NCBI GenBank assembly: GCA_018819165.1
Contig: JAHJQP010000036.1
Span: forward strand, 1-15,167
Origin: Pseudomonadota bacterium
GTDB taxonomy: Bacteria > Desulfobacterota > Syntrophia > Syntrophales > UBA5619
DNA: 15,167 bases
Reading direction: 5' to 3'
Below, piece after piece: positions 1-6,830 of this stretch; position 1 is the stretch's first letter; every line of letters starts with the position of its first letter. The notes below the pieces were generated by a model. That model worked only from the letters and a program-made list of their open reading frames with translations, did not search any database and was not told the DNA's origin. The position numbers and the translations under genes were made by a program.

Positions 1-128
1 CCTGACGATTCGGTATTGCCGACTGTCGCGACGATCTCGTCGAAGCGCTCGTAGAGACGCGAAAAGTCGGTATCGGTCATGCCTTGGGCGACGAAGTCGC
101 GCCGAGAAAACGTTTCATTCAGACACAT
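1..128 (-). CDS. 5' end of an unidentified protein gene, truncated by the window edge
   Basis: Reading the minus strand from an ATG at 128, 42 codons stay open to the left edge. The peptide begins MCLNETFSRRDFVAQGMTDT and continues as an acidic, probably helical stretch with several Asp/Glu and aromatic residues. An in-frame stop lies upstream (168-170), so ATG-128 or the TTG at 152 is the likely start. No good Shine-Dalgarno sequence is visible. Base composition inside the fragment is GC-rich, unlike the AT-rich bases just outside it, which supports coding. I do not recognise the family. It is divergent from the FAD oxidoreductase gene, so the region 129-257 would hold both promoters. Confidence 0.4.
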   Translation of the reverse strand, partial: MCLNETFSRRDFVAQGMTDTDFSRLYERFDEIVATVGNTESS

Positions 129-257
129 GCTAAAAATGTAGTGAATCTTCAATGAAAATACTCTTCCTTAGAAGAGGAAGTTGTTGATGCCAGTTCCAGA
201 AAGACTTTTTTCGTGAACTACGACATCATTGATTTAAAGTAGCTAAACTTCAAGATA

Positions 258-1619
258 ATGTGGTACAAGAGCGGTCAAGAGTTTAAATGGTTTATGGACG
301 CTTATAATGTATTGATTATAGGTTCCGGCCCCGCCGGTCTGTTTGCAGCTATGCAGCTTGAGCGGCTGGGCTTAGACAGGATTGCTATCATCGATCGTCA
401 CCCGTATCCCGCTGGAGGATTGCTAAACGATGGCAAACTGAATTTTGACTATCGAGTCGGAATCGATTTGGATGAACTTAAAATCGATCGTGATTCGGCG
501 CAGCGTTTGATGGAAGAAATCAGGCAGGTCTTCATCCATTTTCCTAAGTGTCAGCAGGTAACCTTTGTAGATAAGAATAAAACAATTGAGGCACTTGGAA
601 ACATTGCCAAAGAGCATGACGCTCAATTCATCGCGCCGGAGCAGTGGCATTGGGGAACGGACAACGGCAAGTCAGTCGTTGATTATTTGAGAAATCACCT
701 GAAAAAAACAGAATTTTTGCTGGGAACGGCAGTAACCTCCATTGTGAAACATGATGACGACACATACCATGTCTCCTGTAGTCATCATCGAAAAAAAGTT
801 TGCTATGCCACGAAAATCGTTCTTGCCGCTCCGGGACGCAGTGGTGCTTACTGGTTTCGTGACGTAGCTACAAAATTACACGTTCACCATAATTTTGGCC
901 CTATAGATGTGGGAATCCGCCTTGAATTAAACAGAAAGTATTATGACGCCGTTACAGATATCGTATACGACCCAAAATTCATTTTCCGCACAGCGCGCCA
1001 CGGAGATAGAGTCAGGACCTTCTGTACCAACCCGGGCGGACGGGTACGGGTAGAAAACTATTACAATTTCAAGCTGGTGAACGGTGACGCACTCTCCGGC
1101 CGGAAAACAGAAAACACGAATTTTGCCTTAATCAATACGATCTTTTTAACCGAGCCCTTTTCCGATACGACCGAATTCGGGCACATGATTGCCAAACAAT
1201 TCTTTCTGCTGGGGGGAGGCAGGCCGATCGTTCAGAGGGTGGGGGACTTCCGGGAGGGGAGAAGAAGTTCCAGCTCAACATTTAACAGTGCGACTCGTCA
1301 TTTCGGGCTTTGTAAGGCAACATATAATGCAACGCCGGGGGATATAACGCTTGGTTTGCCCGCCCGTATCATTGACAATCTCTGGGAGTCCTTAAAAAAG
1401 CTTGATAAAATAGTGCCTGGGATTCTTCACCCGTCCACCCTGTTGTACGCACCGGAGATTAAGTTTTTCGATACGCATTTTATAACGAATGAAAATCTTG
1501 AAACGAATGTCAAAGGCATCTTTGTAGCAGGCGACGGCACCGGGAAGAGCCGTGGTATTGTGGGAGCAGGAATTTCAGGGATCATTGCAGCCAGAGGAAT
1601 TTCCAAGAAATACTTTTGA
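258..1619 (+). CDS. FAD-dependent oxidoreductase, COG2509-like (uncharacterised NAD(P)/FAD dehydrogenase)
   Basis: This is a 453-residue flavoprotein. Residues 17-27 carry the dinucleotide-binding Rossmann motif VLIIGSGPAG followed by LFAAMQLE. GGLLNDGKLN (53-62) and the C-terminal FAD-contact motif VAGDGTGKSRGIVGAGISG (423-441) are typical of the COG2509 group of soluble FAD-dependent dehydrogenases. TNPGGRVRVENY (257-268) and SGRKTENTNFAL (280-291) are also like that group. The substrate and reaction are unknown for most members. The start at 258 is the longest option, but neither start has a clear ribosome-binding site. ATG-294 (MDAYNVLIIG) puts the Rossmann strand right at the N-terminus and may be the true start, because a GATAAT box (254-259) overlaps ATG-258. 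The gene is visibly AT-richer than everything to its right, with many AAA, AAT and ATT codons, suggesting separate ancestry or recent acquisition. It seems monocistronic. Confidence 0.85.
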   Translation: MWYKSGQEFKWFMDAYNVLIIGSGPAGLFAAMQLERLGLDRIAIIDRHPYPAGGLLNDGKLNFDYRVGIDLDELKIDRDSAQRLMEEIRQVFIHFPKCQQVTFVDKNKTIEALGNIAKEHDAQFIAPEQWHWGTDNGKSVVDYLRNHLKKTEFLLGTAVTSIVKHDDDTYHVSCSHHRKKVCYATKIVLAAPGRSGAYWFRDVATKLHVHHNFGPIDVGIRLELNRKYYDAVTDIVYDPKFIFRTARHGDRVRTFCTNPGGRVRVENYYNFKLVNGDALSGRKTENTNFALINTIFLTEPFSDTTEFGHMIAKQFFLLGGGRPIVQRVGDFREGRRSSSSTFNSATRHFGLCKATYNATPGDITLGLPARIIDNLWESLKKLDKIVPGILHPSTLLYAPEIKFFDTHFITNENLETNVKGIFVAGDGTGKSRGIVGAGISGIIAARGISKKYF

Positions 1620-1898
1620 TTTTTTGAGTCGAGTAGACCGTTTCTCCCGATACAGATTGATGTTTGTTTTCTCCATTTGCCGCCTGGTTACCCGACGATG
1701 CTACAGCCTTTCGAACATGTGTCTTTTGGCCCCGGCAGCTCAAAGAACTAGACCTACGAAATCATGCGTCCAATGCTGCATTCGGAGATCCTGCCCGATG
1801 CTGGACGCCGAGCGGAACCGGTGCAGAAGCTACGGTTCGTTTTTCTGGCGCCATTTCAACTGCGGGCGATAGCCGGAAAACGAAGCGCAAATCCGCTA
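1620..1898. other. Gene-free stretch between the FAD oxidoreductase and the MetH-activation-like gene
   Basis: About 280 bases lie between two genes whose stop codons face each other. Base composition shifts here from AT-rich on the left to GC-rich on the right. No convincing coding sequence, tRNA, terminator hairpin or repeat is visible. A 47-codon open frame (1764-1907, +) exists but has no ribosome-binding site or recognisable motif. Confidence 0.5.
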
Positions 1899-2615
1899 CT
1901 ATGATTGCCCCAAGTGGGAAGTCTGCGATGGGTCCCGATATTTCCTTTCGTAGAGTCCCGGATCGTATGGAACCCTCCGACCGGGGCAGTCTTCGCGAGG
2001 GCAGAGCTGACAACTGGCAAATCCTTCCTCGTTAGTGAAGACAATACCCGAGAGGGATTTGATGGGCACCATGAGCAGACTCTCCGTCAGCTCTACGCCG
2101 ATGGTTTTTCGGGTGTCTCCCAGAAGTTCAAAAAGGACCCGTTGCTCCTCCAGGGGCCAGTCAGGCAGGGAGCCCGGACTCATGCGCGCCGTTTTCGCCA
2201 GGCCGTAGCGTTCCTGCAGATGCCAATCTAGGAATGAGCGGGCGGAGATGACCACGGCCTGATTGATTGCATCCGCCCAGAATTGTTCCAGGAGATCGGT
2301 CTTGACGTTCGCCCAGGCATCCAATTCGCGGCCCGAGGTGACCACAAAGGCAAAAAAACGGTGAAGGTTGTCGAGATTCACCTTCAGGACGCGGCTCTCG
2401 AACCGGAGTTCCTCGGCCACCACATGCTGATCGCCCCGCGACTCGATGAAGGCCATCCGGTAGATCGCCCGGGGATGGGCGACCGCCTCCGCCTCCCGGA
2501 TCAATCCTTCGACCTTTGTCGCATGTCCGCTGCCTTCCTTCAGGCGCAGCCTGGCCAGCAGGGACGGCCGATCGATTCGATATTCCAGGGGATCCAAGAC
2601 AACGCTTTCCATCAT
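1899..2615 (-). CDS. Vitamin B12-dependent methionine synthase activation domain-like protein, stand-alone
   Basis: This 238-residue protein resembles the reactivation (AdoMet-binding) domain of cobalamin-dependent methionine synthase (MetH C-terminus, PF02965-like). The diagnostic segment is MSPGSLPDWPLEEQRVLFEL (145-164), matching the PGY...LF region that binds AdoMet in MetH. It is followed by GVELTESLLMVPIKSLSGI (173-191), matching the family's GVxLTESxxMxPxxSVSG. The C-terminus adds Cys202, Cys205 and Cys210 (CQLCPREDC), a possible metal or FeS site absent from classical MetH. Such separate activation proteins are known in anaerobes that carry truncated MetH or corrinoid methyltransferases; the partner is not in this window. 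Two adjacent ATGs follow AGGAG, and the second (2612) has the better spacing (4 nt). The gene lies 30 nt downstream of RNase D on the same strand, so cotranscription is likely. Confidence 0.75.
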   Translation of the reverse strand: MMESVVLDPLEYRIDRPSLLARLRLKEGSGHATKVEGLIREAEAVAHPRAIYRMAFIESRGDQHVVAEELRFESRVLKVNLDNLHRFFAFVVTSGRELDAWANVKTDLLEQFWADAINQAVVISARSFLDWHLQERYGLAKTARMSPGSLPDWPLEEQRVLFELLGDTRKTIGVELTESLLMVPIKSLSGIVFTNEEGFASCQLCPREDCPGRRVPYDPGLYERKYRDPSQTSHLGQS

Positions 2616-2645
2616 TCTCCTATCGACTTTATTTATCCGGCTTTG

Positions 2646-3503
2646 TTAGCGGTTTGTGAGGATCTTAAGGAGTTCCGCGCCGAAATGGGCCGCCTTCTTG
2701 GGGGAGAGGAGGCCGGAGACGGTGAGGGCGTCGAGGGAGGCGTCGTCGAGCCTCGATAGATCGACGAGGTGCTGATCGGGCAGAACCATGAAGGAGGCCC
2801 TGTTGGTCTCCCTCGCCTTTTCGAAGCGCCAGCGGAAGAGCTTGCGGAGGCGTTCCTTCTGTTCGGCGGTCAGTGTCGGGTATCCCTGGATTTTCCGGTG
2901 ACCGAGTCGGTCGAGTGTCTTAGGATGCCAGGTCGCCGCGATTATCTCAGCGAAGAGTCTCGCAGCCTCTTTTTCGAGGCCCCGCTCGTTTAGCTCGCGG
3001 TCGAGTTTCCGGTAGAGACCTAAAAGATGAACGGTGTCCCGGGAGGCGTAGTCAAGCTGTTCTTCGCTCAGCGGGCGGAGGTCCCAGCGGGAGCGCTGCA
3101 TCTTCTTCTCCAGCGTGACCCCCAGGTAACCCTCCAGAAGCGTCAAGAGCGAGAGCCGGTGGCAGCCCAGGAGCGAGGCGGCCCGGTGGGTGTCGAAGAT
3201 GTTCCTGAAGGCGAAGGCGTAGTCCCGCTTCAGGATGCGGATGTCGTTGTCGCCTGCGTGGAGGATCTTCAGGACGTCCGGGTCGATCAGGACCTTGCCC
3301 AGGAAGGAGAGGTCGAGGCCGGCCAGAGGGTCGATAAGCCAGGTCTTCACCCCGGTCTGGACCTGGATGAGGCAGAGCTTCTCGTGGAAGTAGCGGAAGG
3401 AATCATACTCCGTGTCGATGGCGATGATCCCGGAAGCGCAGATCGCTTTTTTCGCCCCTGCCAGTTGCTGCGGCGTTTCGATAAGACTCCAGGCACGTTT
3501 CAT
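2646..3503 (-). CDS. rnd: Ribonuclease D, 3'-5' exonuclease with HRDC domain
   Basis: This 285-residue DEDDy-type exoribonuclease would trim tRNA and other stable-RNA 3' ends. Exo I is IAIDTEYDS with Asp30 and Glu32, followed by KLCLIQV. Exo II is HAGDNDIRIL with Asp87. Exo III is YASRDTVHLL with Tyr152 and Asp156. A C-terminal HRDC-like helical domain covers about residues 212-280 and contains RFEKARETNRASFMVLPDQ, the usual 'R..A......P..VL.D..L' pattern. It is shorter than E. coli RNase D (about 375 residues) because it has one HRDC domain rather than two, which is common outside enterobacteria. The start ATG overlaps the stop of the small upstream frame (ATGA), and GAGG lies about 8 nt upstream. 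The downstream gene is the MetH-activation-like protein. Confidence 0.9.
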   Translation of the reverse strand: MKRAWSLIETPQQLAGAKKAICASGIIAIDTEYDSFRYFHEKLCLIQVQTGVKTWLIDPLAGLDLSFLGKVLIDPDVLKILHAGDNDIRILKRDYAFAFRNIFDTHRAASLLGCHRLSLLTLLEGYLGVTLEKKMQRSRWDLRPLSEEQLDYASRDTVHLLGLYRKLDRELNERGLEKEAARLFAEIIAATWHPKTLDRLGHRKIQGYPTLTAEQKERLRKLFRWRFEKARETNRASFMVLPDQHLVDLSRLDDASLDALTVSGLLSPKKAAHFGAELLKILTNR

Positions 3504-3634
3504 GAGGTCACCCTCACGCCGCAGAGCATGATTGCAAAGGGCGCCATGACGGCAAAGGCGGCAAAATACAGTTCTTCCATCTTCAATTCGCGAAGCGTGG
3601 TCCTTGGCCCGCGCCGGTAATCACTGGCCTCCAT
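3500..3634 (-). CDS. Possible small single-pass membrane peptide, translationally coupled to rnd
   Basis: This is a 44-codon frame beginning MEASDYRRGP. It has a basic N-terminal half and a C-terminal hydrophobic segment, YFAAFAVMAPFAIMLCGV (about residues 24-41), long enough for one membrane span. Its TGA overlaps the rnd ATG (ATGA, 3500-3503), the arrangement typical of translational coupling. The frame stays open upstream to 3796, but a plausible promoter at 3666-3694 would start transcription near 3659, so ATG-3634 (44 aa) or ATG-3580 (26 aa, MEELYF) is favoured. Neither start has a strong Shine-Dalgarno sequence. I recognise no family. It could be a real small protein, a leader peptide, or chance. 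Confidence 0.35.
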   Translation of the reverse strand: MEASDYRRGPRTTLRELKMEELYFAAFAVMAPFAIMLCGVRVTS

Positions 3635-3665
3635 CCGCCGTTCAGGAGGCGGACATAATAACGTT

Positions 3666-3694
3666 CTAATATAACGATGAGTATATATTGACAA
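3666..3694 (-). promoter_or_regulatory. Putative sigma70-type promoter for the rnd cluster
   Basis: On the minus strand, TTGTCA (3694-3689, five of six consensus) is followed by a 17-base spacer and TATTAG (3671-3666, four of six). Transcription would start near 3659, just upstream of the 44-codon frame and rnd. The surrounding sequence is AT-rich against a GC-rich background. Confidence 0.45.
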
Positions 3695-3760
3695 GGGGAA
3701 ATTGAAAAGGAGTTGCTGTTCCGGCGTTCGGAAGAAAAAATGGTGGACAGGCGGCACGAG

Positions 3761-3789
3761 TTGTACTATTGGACAAAAAATCATTTTAT
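3761..3789 (+). promoter_or_regulatory. Putative promoter for the aminotransferase gene at 3820
   Basis: TTGTAC (3761-3766), a 17-base spacer and TTTTAT (3784-3789) would start transcription around 3796, giving a leader of about 24 bases before the ATG at 3820. The match is partial, but it sits in an AT-rich patch at the right distance, and it is divergent from the rnd promoter. Confidence 0.35.
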
Positions 3790-3819
3790 CCATCACCGGA
3801 AATCATACGAGGCTAACAC

Positions 3820-5124
3820 ATGAGATTCGACATTGCCAAAAGCGGCAGCGGGCTGGTTTACGAGATCAGAAACATCGTGAATGTGGCGAACCGGTTGACA
3901 CAGGCGGGCGTCGAGGTGATCTGGGAGAACATCGGCGATCCGGTCCAGAAGGGGGAGAGGGTCCCCGAATGGATGCGGGGGGTGCTTGCCGATCTCCTGC
4001 AGGAAGACTGCTCCTACGGCTATTCCCCGACGAAGGGGATGGATGCGACCCGCGAATTCCTGGCGGAGAGGGTCAACCGGCGGGGAAAGGCGCAGATCAC
4101 GCCGGAGGATATCATCTTCTTCAACGGTCTCGGCGACGCGATCGCGCGGGCCTACAGCGCCATCCGGGTCGACGCGCGGATCATCATGCCGGAGCCGACC
4201 TACTCCACGCACCTGCTGGCCGAGGTCCTCCACGCCTCGTTTCCTCCGAACACCTACCGGATGAACCCCTACTGCGACTGGTCTCCGGACGTCAACGAAC
4301 TGGAGCGGAAGGTGAAGAGCCACCGCGCCATCGTCGGGATCCTGGTCATCAATCCCGACAACCCCACCGGCTACGTCTATCCCGAGGAGACGCTCCGGCG
4401 GATCGTGCAAATCGCCCGGGACTACGACCTCTTCCTCGTCTTCGACGAGACCTATCACCAGATCGTCTTCAACGGGAAGAAGACCGTCCCCATCTCCGAC
4501 ATCATCGGCGACGTGCCGGGAATCAGCATGAAGGGGATCTCCAAAGAGTTTCCCTGGCCCGGTTCCCGATGCGGCTGGATGGAGATTTACAATGCCGGCA
4601 GGGACGAGACCTTCGCCCGCTACATCGACGCCATCCTGACCCAGAAGATGGCGGAGGTCTGCTCCACCACGCTTCCGCAGATGGCGATCCCCAGGATCAT
4701 GGACCACCCGGAGTACCAGCCCTACCTCGACGAGCGGCTCCGGCGCTACGAGAAGCTCTCCAACATCGCCTACCGGATCCTCAAGGACCTCCCCTATGTG
4801 ATGGTGAACCGGACCTGCGGCGCCTTTTACATGACGGTGGTCTTCAACGACGCAATCCTCAATGGACGCCAGTCCCTGCCGATAGCGCAGGAGGAGATCC
4901 GGACCTACATCGGGAAGCTTGTCTCGGAGCATATCGAGCACGACAAGCGGTTCGTCTATTACCTCCTGGGGGCCACGGGGATCTGCGTGATCCCGCTCAC
5001 CTCCTTCTTCACCGACCTGCCCGGTTTCAGGATGACCCTTCTCGAGAGGGACGAGGCGAGGTTCGAACAGATCGTCCGGACGCTCGGCGAGAAGATCGTT
5101 CAGTACGTGGAGTCCTCCCGATGA
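3820..5124 (+). CDS. Class I/II PLP-dependent aminotransferase
   Basis: This 434-residue fold-type I aminotransferase transfers an amino group between an amino acid and a 2-oxo acid in the cytoplasm. Visible motifs are NIGDP (37-41), YSPTKGMDATREFL (68-81), NPDNPTGYVYP (178-188), the PLP-ring contact VFDETYHQ (207-214), the Schiff-base lysine Lys242 in GISKEFPWPGSRCGW with phosphate-binding Arg250, and a likely carboxylate-binding Arg404 in PGFRMTL. The length is a little above the usual 380-410. The substrate cannot be fixed from sequence; alanine, aspartate or another general aminotransferase is possible. GAGG lies about 8 nt before the ATG. The stop is only 9 bases from the stop of the convergent ABC permease gene, with no obvious hairpin terminator between them, so antisense read-through is possible. 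Confidence 0.88.
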   Translation: MRFDIAKSGSGLVYEIRNIVNVANRLTQAGVEVIWENIGDPVQKGERVPEWMRGVLADLLQEDCSYGYSPTKGMDATREFLAERVNRRGKAQITPEDIIFFNGLGDAIARAYSAIRVDARIIMPEPTYSTHLLAEVLHASFPPNTYRMNPYCDWSPDVNELERKVKSHRAIVGILVINPDNPTGYVYPEETLRRIVQIARDYDLFLVFDETYHQIVFNGKKTVPISDIIGDVPGISMKGISKEFPWPGSRCGWMEIYNAGRDETFARYIDAILTQKMAEVCSTTLPQMAIPRIMDHPEYQPYLDERLRRYEKLSNIAYRILKDLPYVMVNRTCGAFYMTVVFNDAILNGRQSLPIAQEEIRTYIGKLVSEHIEHDKRFVYYLLGATGICVIPLTSFFTDLPGFRMTLLERDEARFEQIVRTLGEKIVQYVESSR

Positions 5125-5133
5125 TATCCCTTC

Positions 5134-5922
5134 TTATTTGATCAGGCGCCGGCGCATCTTGCGGATCGCGAGCGGAAAGGCGGCCGCACTGAAGGCGGCG
5201 AGATAGGCGATCCCCGGCAGGACCGTTGCGTCTATCCGGCCGTTGGCGAAGGCCCGGGCGAGGTGGACGAGGTGGGTGAGCGGCAGGAGCAGGGCCGTCT
5301 TCTGTGCCCAAAGGGGGAGGTTCTCGATGGGAAAGAAGGTCCCGCCGAAGAGGAACATCGGCGTGATGAAGAGGAAGACCGGCAGGTTGAACTGCTCGAT
5401 GTGCGGAACGATCGCCGTACAGAACATCCCGGCCGCGCCGAAGGCGAGGCCGCCCAGGAAGGCGAGCGGCAGCAGGAGCAGCCCCTCCGGGTAGCGGATC
5501 AGGCCGAAGAGGCTGATCACGGCCATCATGATCGCCGTCGCGATCAAGGCCTTGGTTGCCCCCCAGACGATCTCCCCCGCGATGATCTCCTCCACGGTAA
5601 GCGGCGTCGCCATCATCGCGTCGAAGGTCTTCTGGTAGTACATCCGGACGAACGAGGCGTAGGTGTTCTCGAAGAAGGCGTTGTTCATGACGGTGATCGC
5701 GATGAGCGCCGGGGCGATGAAGCGGACGTAGGAGATCTCCTCCCCCCGGTAGTGGATGCTTCCCACCAGCACACTCAGGCCGACGCCGAAGGCCAGAAGG
5801 TAGAAGAGGGGCTCCAGGAGCGGCGGGATGAAGCTGATCTTCCAGCTCTGCCGGTAAACGGTAAGGTTCCGCTGCCAGACCCGGATAAAACGGCGGGATA
5901 TCGGCGGATAGAGGGCGCTCAT
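5134..5922 (-). CDS. ABC-2 type transporter permease, NodJ/DrrB-like
   Basis: This 262-residue integral membrane protein is the membrane half of an ABC-2 exporter. The N-terminus (MSALYPPISRRFIRVWQRNL) is cytoplasmic and basic. About six hydrophobic segments follow, roughly at 32-54, 65-82, 122-143, 147-170, 178-198 and 235-253. The ABC-2 signature region GLAFGAAGMFCTAIVPHIEQ (158-177) and FLFGGTFFPIENLP (190-203) match the NodJ/DrrB family. FDAMMATPLTVEEIIAGEI (100-118) is the conserved cytoplasmic coupling loop. The ATG at 5922 overlaps the TGA of the ATPase gene (ATGA). An open frame continues upstream, but only as a shadow of the ATPase gene. It should pair with that ATPase as a dimer. 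The substrate is unknown; known relatives export lipo-oligosaccharides or drugs. Confidence 0.85.
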   Translation of the reverse strand: MSALYPPISRRFIRVWQRNLTVYRQSWKISFIPPLLEPLFYLLAFGVGLSVLVGSIHYRGEEISYVRFIAPALIAITVMNNAFFENTYASFVRMYYQKTFDAMMATPLTVEEIIAGEIVWGATKALIATAIMMAVISLFGLIRYPEGLLLLPLAFLGGLAFGAAGMFCTAIVPHIEQFNLPVFLFITPMFLFGGTFFPIENLPLWAQKTALLLPLTHLVHLARAFANGRIDATVLPGIAYLAAFSAAAFPLAIRKMRRRLIK

Positions 5923-6830
5923 TCTCTCAACTCCCTCCCCGTCAAACGCAAGAAAACGTCCTCCAGCGTCGCCATCCGCATGGTGCAACTCTTCTGGCAG
6001 AACCGGTCGCTTATTTCCCGGTAGAGGTCGCTTCCGTCCTCCACGTAGACGATGACCCGATGGCCGAAGCTCTCGTACCGGACATCCCTTTCCCGGAGGA
6101 AGGCCGTGAGATCTTCCGCGGGGTCGGCGACCTCGAGGACGTGGCGGCCGACGTGACGGCGGACCAACTCTTCCGGCTTTCCCTCGACGAGGATGCGTCC
6201 CTGGTCCATAATCAGGAGCCGGTCGCAGAGGCGGGAGGCCTCTTCCATGTAGTGGGTCGTCAGCAGGATGGAGAGCCCGCCGGCCCGCAGTTCCTCCAGG
6301 CGCTCCCAGACCTGGTGGCGCGACTGGGGGTCGAGGCCGGTCGTCGGTTCGTCGAGGATGAGGAGCTCCGGCCGGTTCAGGAGGGCGCGGGCCATGACGA
6401 GCCGCCGGACCAGCCCTCCGGAGAGGTCTACGGCGCGGGAGTTTTCGCGGTGGTCGAGGGCCATGAAGCGCATCAGCTCCCGGGCGCGCCCGGCGGCCTC
6501 GCTCGCGGGGATGTTGAAGTAGCGGGCGAAGACCACGAGATTCTGGAGGACGGAGAGGTCCGGATCGAGGTTGTTCTCCTGCTGGCAGACGCCGATCCGC
6601 GCCTTGACCTCCCGCGCATTCCGTGTGATGTCGAGGCCGAAGACCGTGAGCTGCCCTGCCGTGGGGGGCGAGAAGCCGTAGATCATCCGGATCGTCGAGG
6701 TCTTTCCCGCTCCGTTGGGGCCCAGGATCCCGAAGCACTCCCCGGCTTTGACCGCAAAGGAGATGTCATCGACGGCAACGAGCTCCCCGAAGGCCTTGCG
6801 GAGATGCTCCGCTTCAATGACCGCGTTCAC
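5919..6830 (-). CDS. ABC transporter ATP-binding protein, NodI/CcmA-like
   Basis: This 303-residue ATPase energises the permease encoded just downstream. Walker A is GPNGAGKTS (37-45), the Q-loop is at Gln84 (CQQENNLDPDLS), the signature is LSGGLVRRL (136-144), Walker B is LLILDEP (156-162) with the D-loop at GLD, and the switch His193 is in TTHYMEEA. The C-terminal 80 residues form the usual extension of the DrrA/NodI group and end in TLEDVFLRLTGREL, a typical tail. The signature has LV where relatives usually have MK or MQ. I chose GTG-6830 because it overlaps the TGA of the LarA-family gene (GTGA) and places the N-terminus (VNAVIEAEHLRKAFG) correctly before the first strand. The longer open frame upstream is antisense-like shadow inside larA. 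The stop overlaps the permease start, so three genes are coupled. Confidence 0.88.
   Translation of the reverse strand: MNAVIEAEHLRKAFGELVAVDDISFAVKAGECFGILGPNGAGKTSTIRMIYGFSPPTAGQLTVFGLDITRNAREVKARIGVCQQENNLDPDLSVLQNLVVFARYFNIPASEAAGRARELMRFMALDHRENSRAVDLSGGLVRRLVMARALLNRPELLILDEPTTGLDPQSRHQVWERLEELRAGGLSILLTTHYMEEASRLCDRLLIMDQGRILVEGKPEELVRRHVGRHVLEVADPAEDLTAFLRERDVRYESFGHRVIVYVEDGSDLYREISDRFCQKSCTMRMATLEDVFLRLTGRELRE

Noticed and set aside
161..176. Small hairpin CTCTTC-CTTA-GAAGAG upstream of the FAD oxidoreductase
   Set aside because: The stem is only 6 bp, with no following T-run and no repeat copies. It is too weak to call a terminator or operator.
1664..2231. Several open frames on the plus strand in and beyond the gap after the FAD oxidoreductase
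   Set aside because: They lack ribosome-binding sites and recognisable motifs, and the right-hand part is antisense to the MetH-activation-like gene.
3793..4941. A 382-codon open frame antisense to the aminotransferase
   Set aside because: It is a shadow of GC-rich third positions. The plus-strand frame has all aminotransferase motifs and a ribosome-binding site.
5923..6738. N-terminal extension of the permease open frame upstream of ATG-5922
   Set aside because: It is an out-of-frame reading of the ATPase gene. The ATGA overlap and the first membrane-family residues place the start at 5922.
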